DNA of 64,000 bases from Patiriisocius_A hiemis (GTDB lineage: Bacteria; Bacteroidota; Bacteroidia; Flavobacteriales; Flavobacteriaceae), in the NCBI RefSeq assembly GCF_031846325.1, contig NZ_JAVRHZ010000001.1, positions 496,001-560,000 of the forward strand, in the 5' to 3' direction. This document shows, piece after piece, positions 57,523 through 64,000 of the stretch. The notes beneath the pieces were generated by a model, which was given only the letters and a program-made list of their open reading frames with translations, had not been told where the DNA came from and did not search any database. Position 1 is the stretch's first letter; each line of letters starts with the position of its first letter. Both the position numbers and the translations under genes were made by a program.

Positions 57523-58395
57523 CTATCCTAGGACTTCTGCTACTTTTTTCCCAATCTCTGCTGGAGAATCTACAACATGAATACCACACTCACGCATAAT
57601 TTTTTTCTTTGCCTGAGCAGTATCATCACTTCCTCCTACAATAGCTCCTGCATGACCCATAGTACGTCCAGCTGGAGCTGTTTCTCCTGCGATGAATCCA
57701 ACTACAGGTTTCTTGCTACCGCTTTCTTTATACCAATGTGCCGCATCTGCTTCTAATTGACCACCAATCTCACCAATCATTACCACAGCTTCAGTATCTG
57801 GATCATTTATTAATAACTCAATTGCTTGCTTAGTAGTGGTACCAATAATTGGATCTCCACCAATACCAATAGCCGTAGTTATTCCTAACCCTTGTTTTAC
57901 AACCTGATCTGCAGCTTCATAGGTAAGTGTTCCAGATTTTGAAACTACTCCAACTTTTCCTTTTTTGAAAACAAACCCAGGCATAATACCCACTTTTGCT
58001 TCTCCGGGTGTAATTACTCCTGGACAGTTAGGCCCTACAAGTCTACAATCTCTATCTTTTATATAATCTGAAGCTTTAATCATATCACCAACAGGGATAC
58101 CTTCAGTAATTGTAATTATAACTTTAATTCCTGCGTCTGCTGCTTCCATAATAGCATCTGCTGCAAAAGCTGGTGGAACAAAAATAATAGTTACGTCAGC
58201 GTCAGTTTCTTTAACTGCTTCTTCAACTGTATTAAAAACAGGCTTATCAAGATGTGTTTGACCACCTTTTCCTGGTGTTACACCGCCAACTACATTAGTT
58301 CCATACGCTATCATTTGTTCTGCATGAAACGTTCCTTCACTACCGGTAAAGCCTTGAACTATAATTTTTGAATCTTTATTTACTAAAACACTCAT
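57523..58395 (-). CDS. sucD: Succinate-CoA ligase alpha subunit
   Basis: This 290-residue protein matches SucD: MSVLVNKDSKIIVQGFTGSEGTFHAEQMIAYG, VVGGVTPGKGG, RLVGPNCPGVITPGEAKVGIMPG, and the phosphorylated His248 in TMGHAGAIVGG. It forms succinate and ATP or GTP from succinyl-CoA together with SucC, whose gene is not in the window. A TATCTTTG -7 element lies upstream on the minus strand at 58441-58448. Confidence 0.97.
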   Translation of the reverse strand: MSVLVNKDSKIIVQGFTGSEGTFHAEQMIAYGTNVVGGVTPGKGGQTHLDKPVFNTVEEAVKETDADVTIIFVPPAFAADAIMEAADAGIKVIITITEGIPVGDMIKASDYIKDRDCRLVGPNCPGVITPGEAKVGIMPGFVFKKGKVGVVSKSGTLTYEAADQVVKQGLGITTAIGIGGDPIIGTTTKQAIELLINDPDTEAVVMIGEIGGQLEADAAHWYKESGSKKPVVGFIAGETAPAGRTMGHAGAIVGGSDDTAQAKKKIMRECGIHVVDSPAEIGKKVAEVLG

Positions 58396-58440
58396 TGTTT
58401 ATTGTATAATTAAAATTGAAATTTTCCTTAAAATTTGATG

Positions 58441-58448
58441 CAAAGATA
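58441..58448 (-). promoter_or_regulatory. Bacteroidota -7 element for sucD
   Basis: On the minus strand TATCTTTG matches TAnnTTTG and lies 45 bp before the sucD ATG. No clear TTG -33 was seen at 19-20 bp. Confidence 0.45.
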
Positions 58449-58476
58449 CTTGAATAAAAATCTATTTAAAAAGAAT

Positions 58477-58890
58477 TTAAACTTTTACTCTATGGTAAGA
58501 TTCTGAAGTATCATCTTTTTCTGTAACTGGTTGACTTACTTGGTAACCACGATATAATTTTCCATCTTTCACTTCCCAAATAGCTATAAAATGTGCAATT
58601 CCTAGTTCTTCGTCAGGGTTCTCAATAGTTCGTATATAATATTTATAGCGAATAGTTACGTGATTACCATCTTCTAGTAAATGACTTACCTCAATTCTAA
58701 GATCGTGATATGTTCTTCTTATTTCAGTAAAAAACTCTGAAAAATCATCATAATTCATAATAGTCAATCCATCTGTACTATTCCATATTACGGTTAGTTC
58801 TGAATGAAAAAATGTTTCTAGCACAGAATCATCTTTTAAAATATTTGAATTGTAAAAATTACGAACTACTTCTTTAGCTGTTTTACTCAT
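58477..58890 (-). CDS. NTF2/SnoaL-like protein
   Basis: This 137-residue protein has the cone-shaped NTF2-like pattern: KEVVRNFYNSNILKDDSVLETFFHSELTVIWNSTDG, then YHDLRIEVSHLLEDGNHVTIRYKYYIRTIENP, HFIAIWEVKDGKLYRGYQVSQP. Such proteins bind small ligands or have cyclase or isomerase activity; the substrate is unknown. It starts one base after the LpxD paralogue stop, at the end of the lipid A gene run. Confidence 0.85.
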   Translation of the reverse strand: MSKTAKEVVRNFYNSNILKDDSVLETFFHSELTVIWNSTDGLTIMNYDDFSEFFTEIRRTYHDLRIEVSHLLEDGNHVTIRYKYYIRTIENPDEELGIAHFIAIWEVKDGKLYRGYQVSQPVTEKDDTSESYHRVKV

Positions 58891-58891
58891 G

Positions 58892-59827
58892 CTATAACTT
58901 ATCTAATTTGTCTATTATATCTGGAATTAGCCTAATAGAAGCTAACTCTTTATATTTTTTTCTAAAATCATCTGCTGGCGTACCAAAGTAAGATTTAAAT
59001 CCAGGTAATGATTTACTAACACCACTTTGTGCAGATATTACTGCTTTTTCTCCTATAGTTACACCACTTGTAATACCAACTTGTCCCCAAATGGTTACAA
59101 AGTCCTCTATAAGAACACAACCAGCAATGCCAACTTGAGAAGCAATTAAACATCGTTTCCCAATTATTGTATCGTGCCCAACATGTACTTGATTATCTAG
59201 TTTTGTTCCCTCACCAATGGTTGTAGAAGCTGTTACTCCTTTATCAATAGTACAAAGCGCTCCTATATCTACATTATCGTTAATAACGACATTTCCACCA
59301 CTTAATAGCTTATCAAACTTTTCTGGTCTATTTTTATAATAAAAAGCATCTGCTCCCAATACTGAACCTGCATGTATAGTTACACCATTACCAATAATTG
59401 TATTGTCATAAATACATACATTAGAGTGTATTGTACAATCATTACCAATAACTACATTGTTACCAATAAAAGTATTAGGTTGTATTACTGTGTGTAGCCC
59501 TATTTTAGCAGAGTCTGCTATAACAGCTCTTGCTGGTATAAATGGATTAAAATGATGAGTTAATGTATTGAAATCACGAAAAGGGTCCTCAGATATTAGT
59601 AAAGCTTTACCTTCTGGACAATCTACTTTCTTGTTAATCAAAACTATAGTTGCCGCAGACTGCAAGGCTTTATCATAATATTTAGGGTGGTCTACAAATA
59701 CTATATCTCCAGGCTGTACTACATGTATTTCGTTCATTCCCAAGACTGGGAAGGAAGCATCACCCACAAAATCACAATCTAAAATTGTAGCAATGTCTTG
59801 TAAAGTTTGAGGCTTTGGAAACTTCAT
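58892..59827 (-). CDS. LpxD-like UDP-3-O-acylglucosamine N-acyltransferase, second copy
   Basis: This 311-residue protein has an N-terminal LpxD domain (DIATILDCDFVGDASFPVLGMNEIHVVQPGDIVFVDHPKYYDKAL) and a left-handed beta-helix of hexapeptide repeats (IADSAKIGLHTVIQPNTFIG onward), with the acyltransferase His in DNQVHVGHDTIIG. It is a paralogue of the lpxD at 63382. The two are 4.5 kb apart in the same run. A divergent LpxD copy near sucD and efp is common in Flavobacteriia. Whether it acts on lipid A or another acylated sugar is unknown. Confidence 0.88.
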   Translation of the reverse strand: MKFPKPQTLQDIATILDCDFVGDASFPVLGMNEIHVVQPGDIVFVDHPKYYDKALQSAATIVLINKKVDCPEGKALLISEDPFRDFNTLTHHFNPFIPARAVIADSAKIGLHTVIQPNTFIGNNVVIGNDCTIHSNVCIYDNTIIGNGVTIHAGSVLGADAFYYKNRPEKFDKLLSGGNVVINDNVDIGALCTIDKGVTASTTIGEGTKLDNQVHVGHDTIIGKRCLIASQVGIAGCVLIEDFVTIWGQVGITSGVTIGEKAVISAQSGVSKSLPGFKSYFGTPADDFRKKYKELASIRLIPDIIDKLDKL

Positions 59828-59836
59828 TCTATAAAA

Positions 59837-60610
59837 TTACTTCTTTTTTCCATAAATGATTGCTCTAGCAAACAAAAAATGTAAAAATGGAATTTTAGAA
59901 AAGAAAACGTCTAGTTTATAACCAAATTTATTAATCCAATTATTATAATTTTTATCACCAAAAATTTTTAAAGAAATAAAACCAGTTATAACAGTAAAAA
60001 AGTCAAAGAAATAATGGTCAAAAGTAAATTTACTACGTATTAATCTAAAATCTTTACCCACCAAGGCGTGCTCATCTGGTGTTCTTTCTCTTTTATTAAA
60101 AGCCCGGTACAGTTTATAGAGTGGATTCATATTGAGAGGTTCTAAAAACAAAATTTGCCCACCAGGTTTTAATACTCGATGAATATGATTAATAGATTGC
60201 TCAATATCTAAATGGTGAAGTATAGCTCCGCCATACACAACATCAAAGGTATTGTCATCAAAAGTAAGATTATTGGCGTCCATTAAATGAAATTCTGTAT
60301 CAAATGGTAATCCTTTTGCGTTATTAATCCCTTTGTTTAGTTCTACTTGAGAAATATTAATACAGGTTAACTTTTTGGGCTCAACTCGACCTTTAATCCA
60401 TGAAATCCACGAATGAGAACCAATCTCTAAGACATTTTTATCTTGAAATGTTGGGATTAATTTATCAAAGATTTTAGCCTCACGCTTATACGAATAATAG
60501 AAAGAATGCCTACGTAACTTCTTAATTTTAGTACGATCTAATTTATTTTCGTCCCAATATTCTGCTTCTGTTCTGGCTATTTCTTCGTTAGTACGTGTAG
60601 AAGTACTCAT
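59837..60610 (-). CDS. SAM-dependent methyltransferase in the lipid A gene run
   Basis: This 257-residue protein has SAM motif I NVLEIGSHSWISWI (with SHSW where GxG is usual), MDANNLTFDDNTFDVVYGGAILHHLDIEQSINHIHRVLKPGGQILFLEPLN, and a hydrophobic C terminus with possible membrane association (FDFFTVITGFISL, FFSKIPFLHFLFARAIIYG). It starts at the last base of the efp stop. Substrate is unknown; in this context, a lipid or sugar acceptor is possible. Confidence 0.8.
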   Translation of the reverse strand: MSTSTRTNEEIARTEAEYWDENKLDRTKIKKLRRHSFYYSYKREAKIFDKLIPTFQDKNVLEIGSHSWISWIKGRVEPKKLTCINISQVELNKGINNAKGLPFDTEFHLMDANNLTFDDNTFDVVYGGAILHHLDIEQSINHIHRVLKPGGQILFLEPLNMNPLYKLYRAFNKRERTPDEHALVGKDFRLIRSKFTFDHYFFDFFTVITGFISLKIFGDKNYNNWINKFGYKLDVFFSKIPFLHFLFARAIIYGKKK

Positions 60611-61176
60611 TATTCTTTTATACGCTCTTGATATTGTCCTTTTTCTGTATCAATTCTTATTTTATCTCCTTCATTAATAAATAGCGGAACGTTCACTTCA
60701 GCACCTGTTTCAACAGTTGCAGGCTTAGTAGCATTTGTAGCTGTATTACCTTTTACTCCTGGCTCTGTAGCGGTAACTTCAAGAATAACATGTGCAGGTA
60801 AATCTACTGAAAGTGGTGAGCTATCTTCAGTATTAATTAATACGGTAACTACTTCTCCTTCCTTCATTAACTCTGGAGTATCTAATGCTTCTTTTAATAA
60901 TCTAATTTGAGAGTAGTCTTCAGTATTCATAAAGTGATACCACTCACCTTCATTATATAAAAACTGAAACTTATGTGTTTCTACTCTTACATCATCTATC
61001 TTATGTCCTGCTGAAAAGGTATTATCAACTACTTTTCCTGTAGTAACACTTTTTAGTTTAGTTCGAACAAAAGCCGGTCCTTTACCAGGTTTAACATGTA
61101 AAAACTCTATTATTTTATAAATATCATTGTTATAATGAATACATAATCCTTTTCTAATATCTGAACTTGTTGCCAT
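60610..61176 (-). CDS. efp: Translation elongation factor P
   Basis: This 188-residue protein has the EF-P layout: MATSSDIRKGLCI, the loop HVKPGKGPAFVRTKLK with Lys32 at the modification site, VDNTFSAGHKIDDV, and the C-terminal GDKIRIDTEKGQYQERI. It relieves ribosome stalling at polyproline. Its position in the lipid A gene run is conserved in Flavobacteriia. It is 20 bp downstream of lpxA. Confidence 0.98.
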   Translation of the reverse strand: MATSSDIRKGLCIHYNNDIYKIIEFLHVKPGKGPAFVRTKLKSVTTGKVVDNTFSAGHKIDDVRVETHKFQFLYNEGEWYHFMNTEDYSQIRLLKEALDTPELMKEGEVVTVLINTEDSSPLSVDLPAHVILEVTATEPGVKGNTATNATKPATVETGAEVNVPLFINEGDKIRIDTEKGQYQERIKE

Positions 61177-61196
61177 TGTTTTTTGTTTCTCTTTAA

Positions 61197-61982
61197 TTAA
61201 TTATTACTAAAATACCCTTTCATAATTCCTCGTTTAGAATTCTTTATAAACTGAAGAATTTCATCTCGTTCTGGAGTTGCTTCCATTTCTGCTTCAATAA
61301 TTTCGGCAGCTTGGGTATTATTATAATTCTTTTGATATAAAATTCTAAAAATATTTTGAATCTCCTTAATTTTCTCAGGAGTGAATCCTCTTCTACGCAG
61401 TCCTATTGAATTAATTCCAACATATGAAAGTGGCTCACGTGCTGCTTTTACATAGGGAGGAACATCCTTACGAACTAATGAACCACCGGTTACAAAAGCA
61501 TGATTCCCTATCATACAAAACTGATGTACAGCTGTCATACCAGCTAGTACAACATGATCACCTACAGTAATATGTCCTGCAAGTGTACTATTATTTGAAA
61601 AAATACAGTTATCACCCACAATACAATCATGTGCGATGTGGCAATATGCCATAATCCAACAGTTTTTTCCAACGACAGTTTTTCCTCTATCTGCAGTACC
61701 TCTGTTTATAGTAACATACTCACGTATGGTGGTACCATCCCCTATTTCGGCAGTTGTATCTTCATCGTTAAACTTTAAGTCTTGAGGTATAGCAGAAATA
61801 ACAGCTCCTGGAAAAATATTACAATTTTTTCCAATTCGAGCGCCTTCCATTATGGTTACGTTAGAACCAATCCAAGTTCCTTCTCCAATAACAACATTGC
61901 TGTGAATAGTTGTAAAGGGTTCTATTACTACATTTTTAGCGATTTTAGCTCCAGGGTGTACGTATGCAAGTGGTTGGTTCAT
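61197..61982 (-). CDS. lpxA: UDP-N-acetylglucosamine O-acyltransferase LpxA
   Basis: This 261-residue protein has left-handed beta-helix repeats from the N terminus (HPGAKIAKNVVIEPFTTIHSNVVIG), the INRGTADRGKTVVGKNCWIMAYCHIAHDC segment with catalytic His118 (His125 in E. coli), and a C-terminal helical tail RRRGFTPEKIKEIQNIFRIL. It performs the first step of lipid A synthesis. Its start touches the stop of lpxC/fabZ directly. Confidence 0.97.
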   Translation of the reverse strand: MNQPLAYVHPGAKIAKNVVIEPFTTIHSNVVIGEGTWIGSNVTIMEGARIGKNCNIFPGAVISAIPQDLKFNDEDTTAEIGDGTTIREYVTINRGTADRGKTVVGKNCWIMAYCHIAHDCIVGDNCIFSNNSTLAGHITVGDHVVLAGMTAVHQFCMIGNHAFVTGGSLVRKDVPPYVKAAREPLSYVGINSIGLRRRGFTPEKIKEIQNIFRILYQKNYNNTQAAEIIEAEMEATPERDEILQFIKNSKRGIMKGYFSNN

Positions 61983-63389
61983 TTATGTGTTTTTAGTTTT
62001 TACAATTTGGGCCATAAGCTCAGCTTCGGTTACCAATTTATTATTTGCATAGGCATTACCTTGCATATGGACTATACCTCTTCTAATAGGTGTTATTAAT
62101 TCTAATTTAAAGACCAAAGTATCTCCTGGGTTAACTTGTTGTTTAAATTTTACATTATTAATTTTCATAAAAAATGTAAGGTAATTCTCTGGGTCTGGAA
62201 CTGTACTTAATGCTAATATTCCACCTGTTTGTGCCATTGCTTCAACAATAAGAACCCCTGGCATTACTGGAGCTCCTGGAAAATGACCTACGAAGTATGG
62301 TTCATTCATTGTTACATTCTTAAGTCCAACTACATGAGTATCACTTAATTCTAAAATTTTATCGACCAATAAAAAAGGTGGTCTATGGGGAAGCATATCC
62401 ATAATTTGATTTACATCCTTTACTGGGGTTTTGGATAAATCAAATTGTGGTATTTTATTTCTACTTTCAAGTTTAATTAACTTAGAAAGTTTCTTTGCAA
62501 ATTGTGTATTTACATGATGACCAGGCTTATTAGCAATTACTTTACCTCTTATTCTTGTTCCAACTAGTGCTAAATCCCCTATTACATCAAGTAATTTATG
62601 TCTTGCTGCTTCATTTGGGTAATGCAAGTTAAGGTTGTCTAGTATACCATTAGGCTTTACTGAAATTTCATCTTTACCAAAAGCCTCACGAAGTTTTTCC
62701 ATTGTTTTTGGAGACAACTCTTTATCAACATAGACGATAGCGTTGTTTAAATCTCCTCCTTTAATAAGGCCGTGTTCTAGAAGCATTTCAATCTCATGTA
62801 AAAAACTAAAGGTTCTGGCGTCTGCAATTTCTTTTTTAAATTCTGAAATATGCTTTAACGAAGCATTTTGTGTTCCCAATACCTTTGTTCCGAAGTCAAC
62901 CATAGTTGTAACTTGGTATTCTTCTGAAGGTATTATAGTTATTTCACTTCCAGATTCTTCGTCTACGTAAGAAATTACTTCCTTAACAATATACTCTTCT
63001 CTTGGAGCATCAAGCTCTTGTATTCCAGCATTTTCGATAGCTTCAATAAAAAATTTTGAAGAACCGTCCATAATTGGAGGTTCAGAAGCATTTAGCTCGA
63101 TAATACAATTATCTACTTCCATACCTACCAAAGCAGCTAATACATGTTCTGAGGTTTGGATCTTTACACCCAACTTCTCTAAATTAGTACCGCGTTGTGT
63201 ATTTACTACATAATTAGCATCTGCTTCAATAACTGGGCTTCCTTCTAGATCTACTCTCACAAAAGTATAGCCATTATTTGCAGGGGCTGGTTTAAATACA
63301 ATAGTAACTTCCTTACCAGTATGAAGACCTACTCCTGTTAAAGAAGACTCTTTACTAAGGGTGGTTTGCTTTGCTATACAATTAGTCAT
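61983..63389 (-). CDS. lpxC/fabZ: Fused LpxC deacetylase and FabZ dehydratase
   Basis: This 468-residue protein joins LpxC (residues 1-310) with FabZ (about 320-468), a Bacteroidota hallmark. LpxC motifs include SLTGVGLHTG, zinc ligands His82 in SEHVLAAL and His264/Asp268 in RHKLLDVIGD, and KPGHHVN. FabZ motifs include MLPHRPPFLLVDK, catalytic His369 in VGHFPGAPVMPGVLIVE and Glu383. It deacetylates UDP-3-O-acyl-GlcNAc and dehydrates hydroxyacyl-ACP. It overlaps lpxD by 8 bp and is followed at once by lpxA. Confidence 0.97.
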   Translation of the reverse strand: MTNCIAKQTTLSKESSLTGVGLHTGKEVTIVFKPAPANNGYTFVRVDLEGSPVIEADANYVVNTQRGTNLEKLGVKIQTSEHVLAALVGMEVDNCIIELNASEPPIMDGSSKFFIEAIENAGIQELDAPREEYIVKEVISYVDEESGSEITIIPSEEYQVTTMVDFGTKVLGTQNASLKHISEFKKEIADARTFSFLHEIEMLLEHGLIKGGDLNNAIVYVDKELSPKTMEKLREAFGKDEISVKPNGILDNLNLHYPNEAARHKLLDVIGDLALVGTRIRGKVIANKPGHHVNTQFAKKLSKLIKLESRNKIPQFDLSKTPVKDVNQIMDMLPHRPPFLLVDKILELSDTHVVGLKNVTMNEPYFVGHFPGAPVMPGVLIVEAMAQTGGILALSTVPDPENYLTFFMKINNVKFKQQVNPGDTLVFKLELITPIRRGIVHMQGNAYANNKLVTEAELMAQIVKTKNT

Positions 63390-64000
63390 TTTTAGTCTTT
63401 TTTTCTATTGAATTAAAACGCTCTATTATTTTAGGTAAGTTTTTAAAATGAACGTAGCTTTTATTAAAGTCTCCATAGTTTAATGCAGGCGAACCTTGAA
63501 GTGTTTCATTATCCTTTACATTACGCCCTATACCACTCTGTGCTTGGATACGTACATTATCTCCTATAGTGATATGCCCTACAATTCCTACTTGACCACC
63601 TATAAGACAGTTTTTTCCAATTTTAGTAGATCCAGCAATTCCTGTTTGGGCTGCAATTACAGTATTTTCTCCTATTTCAACATTATGGGCAATTTGGATT
63701 TGGTTGTCTAACTTAACACCTTTTTTAATTACAGTAGAACCTAGTGTGGCTCTATCTATAGTTGTTCCTGCTCCTAAATCTACATTATCTTCTATAATTA
63801 CATTACCAGTTTGTGGAACTTTTGAATATTCTCCCTTTTCATTAGGCGAAAAACCAAAGCCATCTGCACCAACAATTACACCACTATGGATTACACAGTT
63901 ATTACCAATTAAAGATTCTGAATAAATTTTAGCTCCAGCAAATACAATAACATTATCTCCCAATACAACATTATCTCCTATATAAGCATTGGGGTAAATT
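63382..64000 (-). CDS. lpxD: UDP-3-O-acylglucosamine N-acyltransferase LpxD (5' end cut off)
   Basis: The frame is open to the window end and continues upstream of it, so the N-terminal LpxD domain is missing. About 205 residues are visible, starting IYPNAYIGDNVVLGDNVIVF: hexapeptide repeats, the NVDLGAGTTIDRATLG segment, the acyltransferase His in DNQIQIAHNVEIG, and the C-terminal NKSYVHFKNLPKIIERF helix. It adds the second 3-hydroxyacyl chain to lipid A. It overlaps lpxC/fabZ by 8 bp. Confidence 0.95.
   Translation of the reverse strand, partial: IYPNAYIGDNVVLGDNVIVFAGAKIYSESLIGNNCVIHSGVIVGADGFGFSPNEKGEYSKVPQTGNVIIEDNVDLGAGTTIDRATLGSTVIKKGVKLDNQIQIAHNVEIGENTVIAAQTGIAGSTKIGKNCLIGGQVGIVGHITIGDNVRIQAQSGIGRNVKDNETLQGSPALNYGDFNKSYVHFKNLPKIIERFNSIEKKTKND

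Noticed and set aside
1..64000. tRNA, rRNA, prophage or transposon
   Set aside because: None was recognised: there are no cloverleaf-like sequences, rRNA fragments, integrases, transposases or target-site duplications that I could see by eye.

Overview
The window is 64 kb of low-GC chromosome from a marine-type member of the Flavobacteriaceae (Bacteroidota). The evidence is a type IX secretion outer-membrane protein (PorP/SprF) beside a giant protein with a gliding-motility C-terminal domain, an LpxC-FabZ fusion, a short RpoD lacking region 1.1, a fused E1 alpha/beta 2-oxoacid dehydrogenase, DUF6090, DUF4251 and Lacal_2735 family proteins, A-rich sequence instead of Shine-Dalgarno sites, and several promoters of the Bacteroidota form TTG-N19/20-TAnnTTTG. 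I saw no tRNA, rRNA, CRISPR array, transposase, integrase or prophage gene.

Layout. 1-4040: a 2OG-Fe(II) oxygenase cut by the window edge, the E1 fusion, and a lipocalin-like/OmpA lipoprotein pair. 4067-9711: a tightly packed seven-gene operon with a flavin oxidoreductase, methyltransferase, type III polyketide synthase, FabI-like reductase, dehydratase, ketosynthase and its own acyl carrier protein, best read as a phenolic lipid (alkylresorcinol, pyrone or quinone) pathway. 9832-18107: an RlmI-like methyltransferase, HPF/RaiA, and a block of envelope genes (YceI, two paralogous exported proteins, two lipoproteins, an M13 peptidase) around an unusual membrane-anchored winged-helix regulator. 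Two divergent promoters in this block carry 11-bp-phased TGT(A/C)AA repeats. 18111-25343: RlmF, a divergent HxlR/nitroreductase pair with twin palindromes, a cupin, DUF6090, and a large Asp-box protein. 25440-36446: mixed housekeeping (EamA exporter, GT9, helicase, VTT protein, ExbD, pseudouridine synthase, RpoD, MscS, OmpA) and two genes under 60 codons.

36734-43977 is a surface-secretion triad: a 1441-residue protein with ten 77-residue repeats and a type B T9SS sorting domain, then PorP/SprF, then an OmpA/TPR protein. 44120-53587 holds an SDR, a VanX-like dipeptidase, a second MscS channel, a thioesterase, DUF72, a polyphosphate operon (sixA-ppk1-ppx), pdxH and rnz. 53700-64000, all on the minus strand, holds a prohibitin, a BatA/VWA-like membrane protein, fabG, sucD, and the lipid A block lpxD - lpxC/fabZ - lpxA - efp - methyltransferase - lpxD paralogue - NTF2-like gene.

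The most interesting parts are the dedicated type III PKS/FAS II operon and the phased-repeat regulon built around a winged-helix protein with inverted topology (sensor outside, DNA-binding domain at the C terminus). Functions come from recognising motifs by eye. No database search was run.
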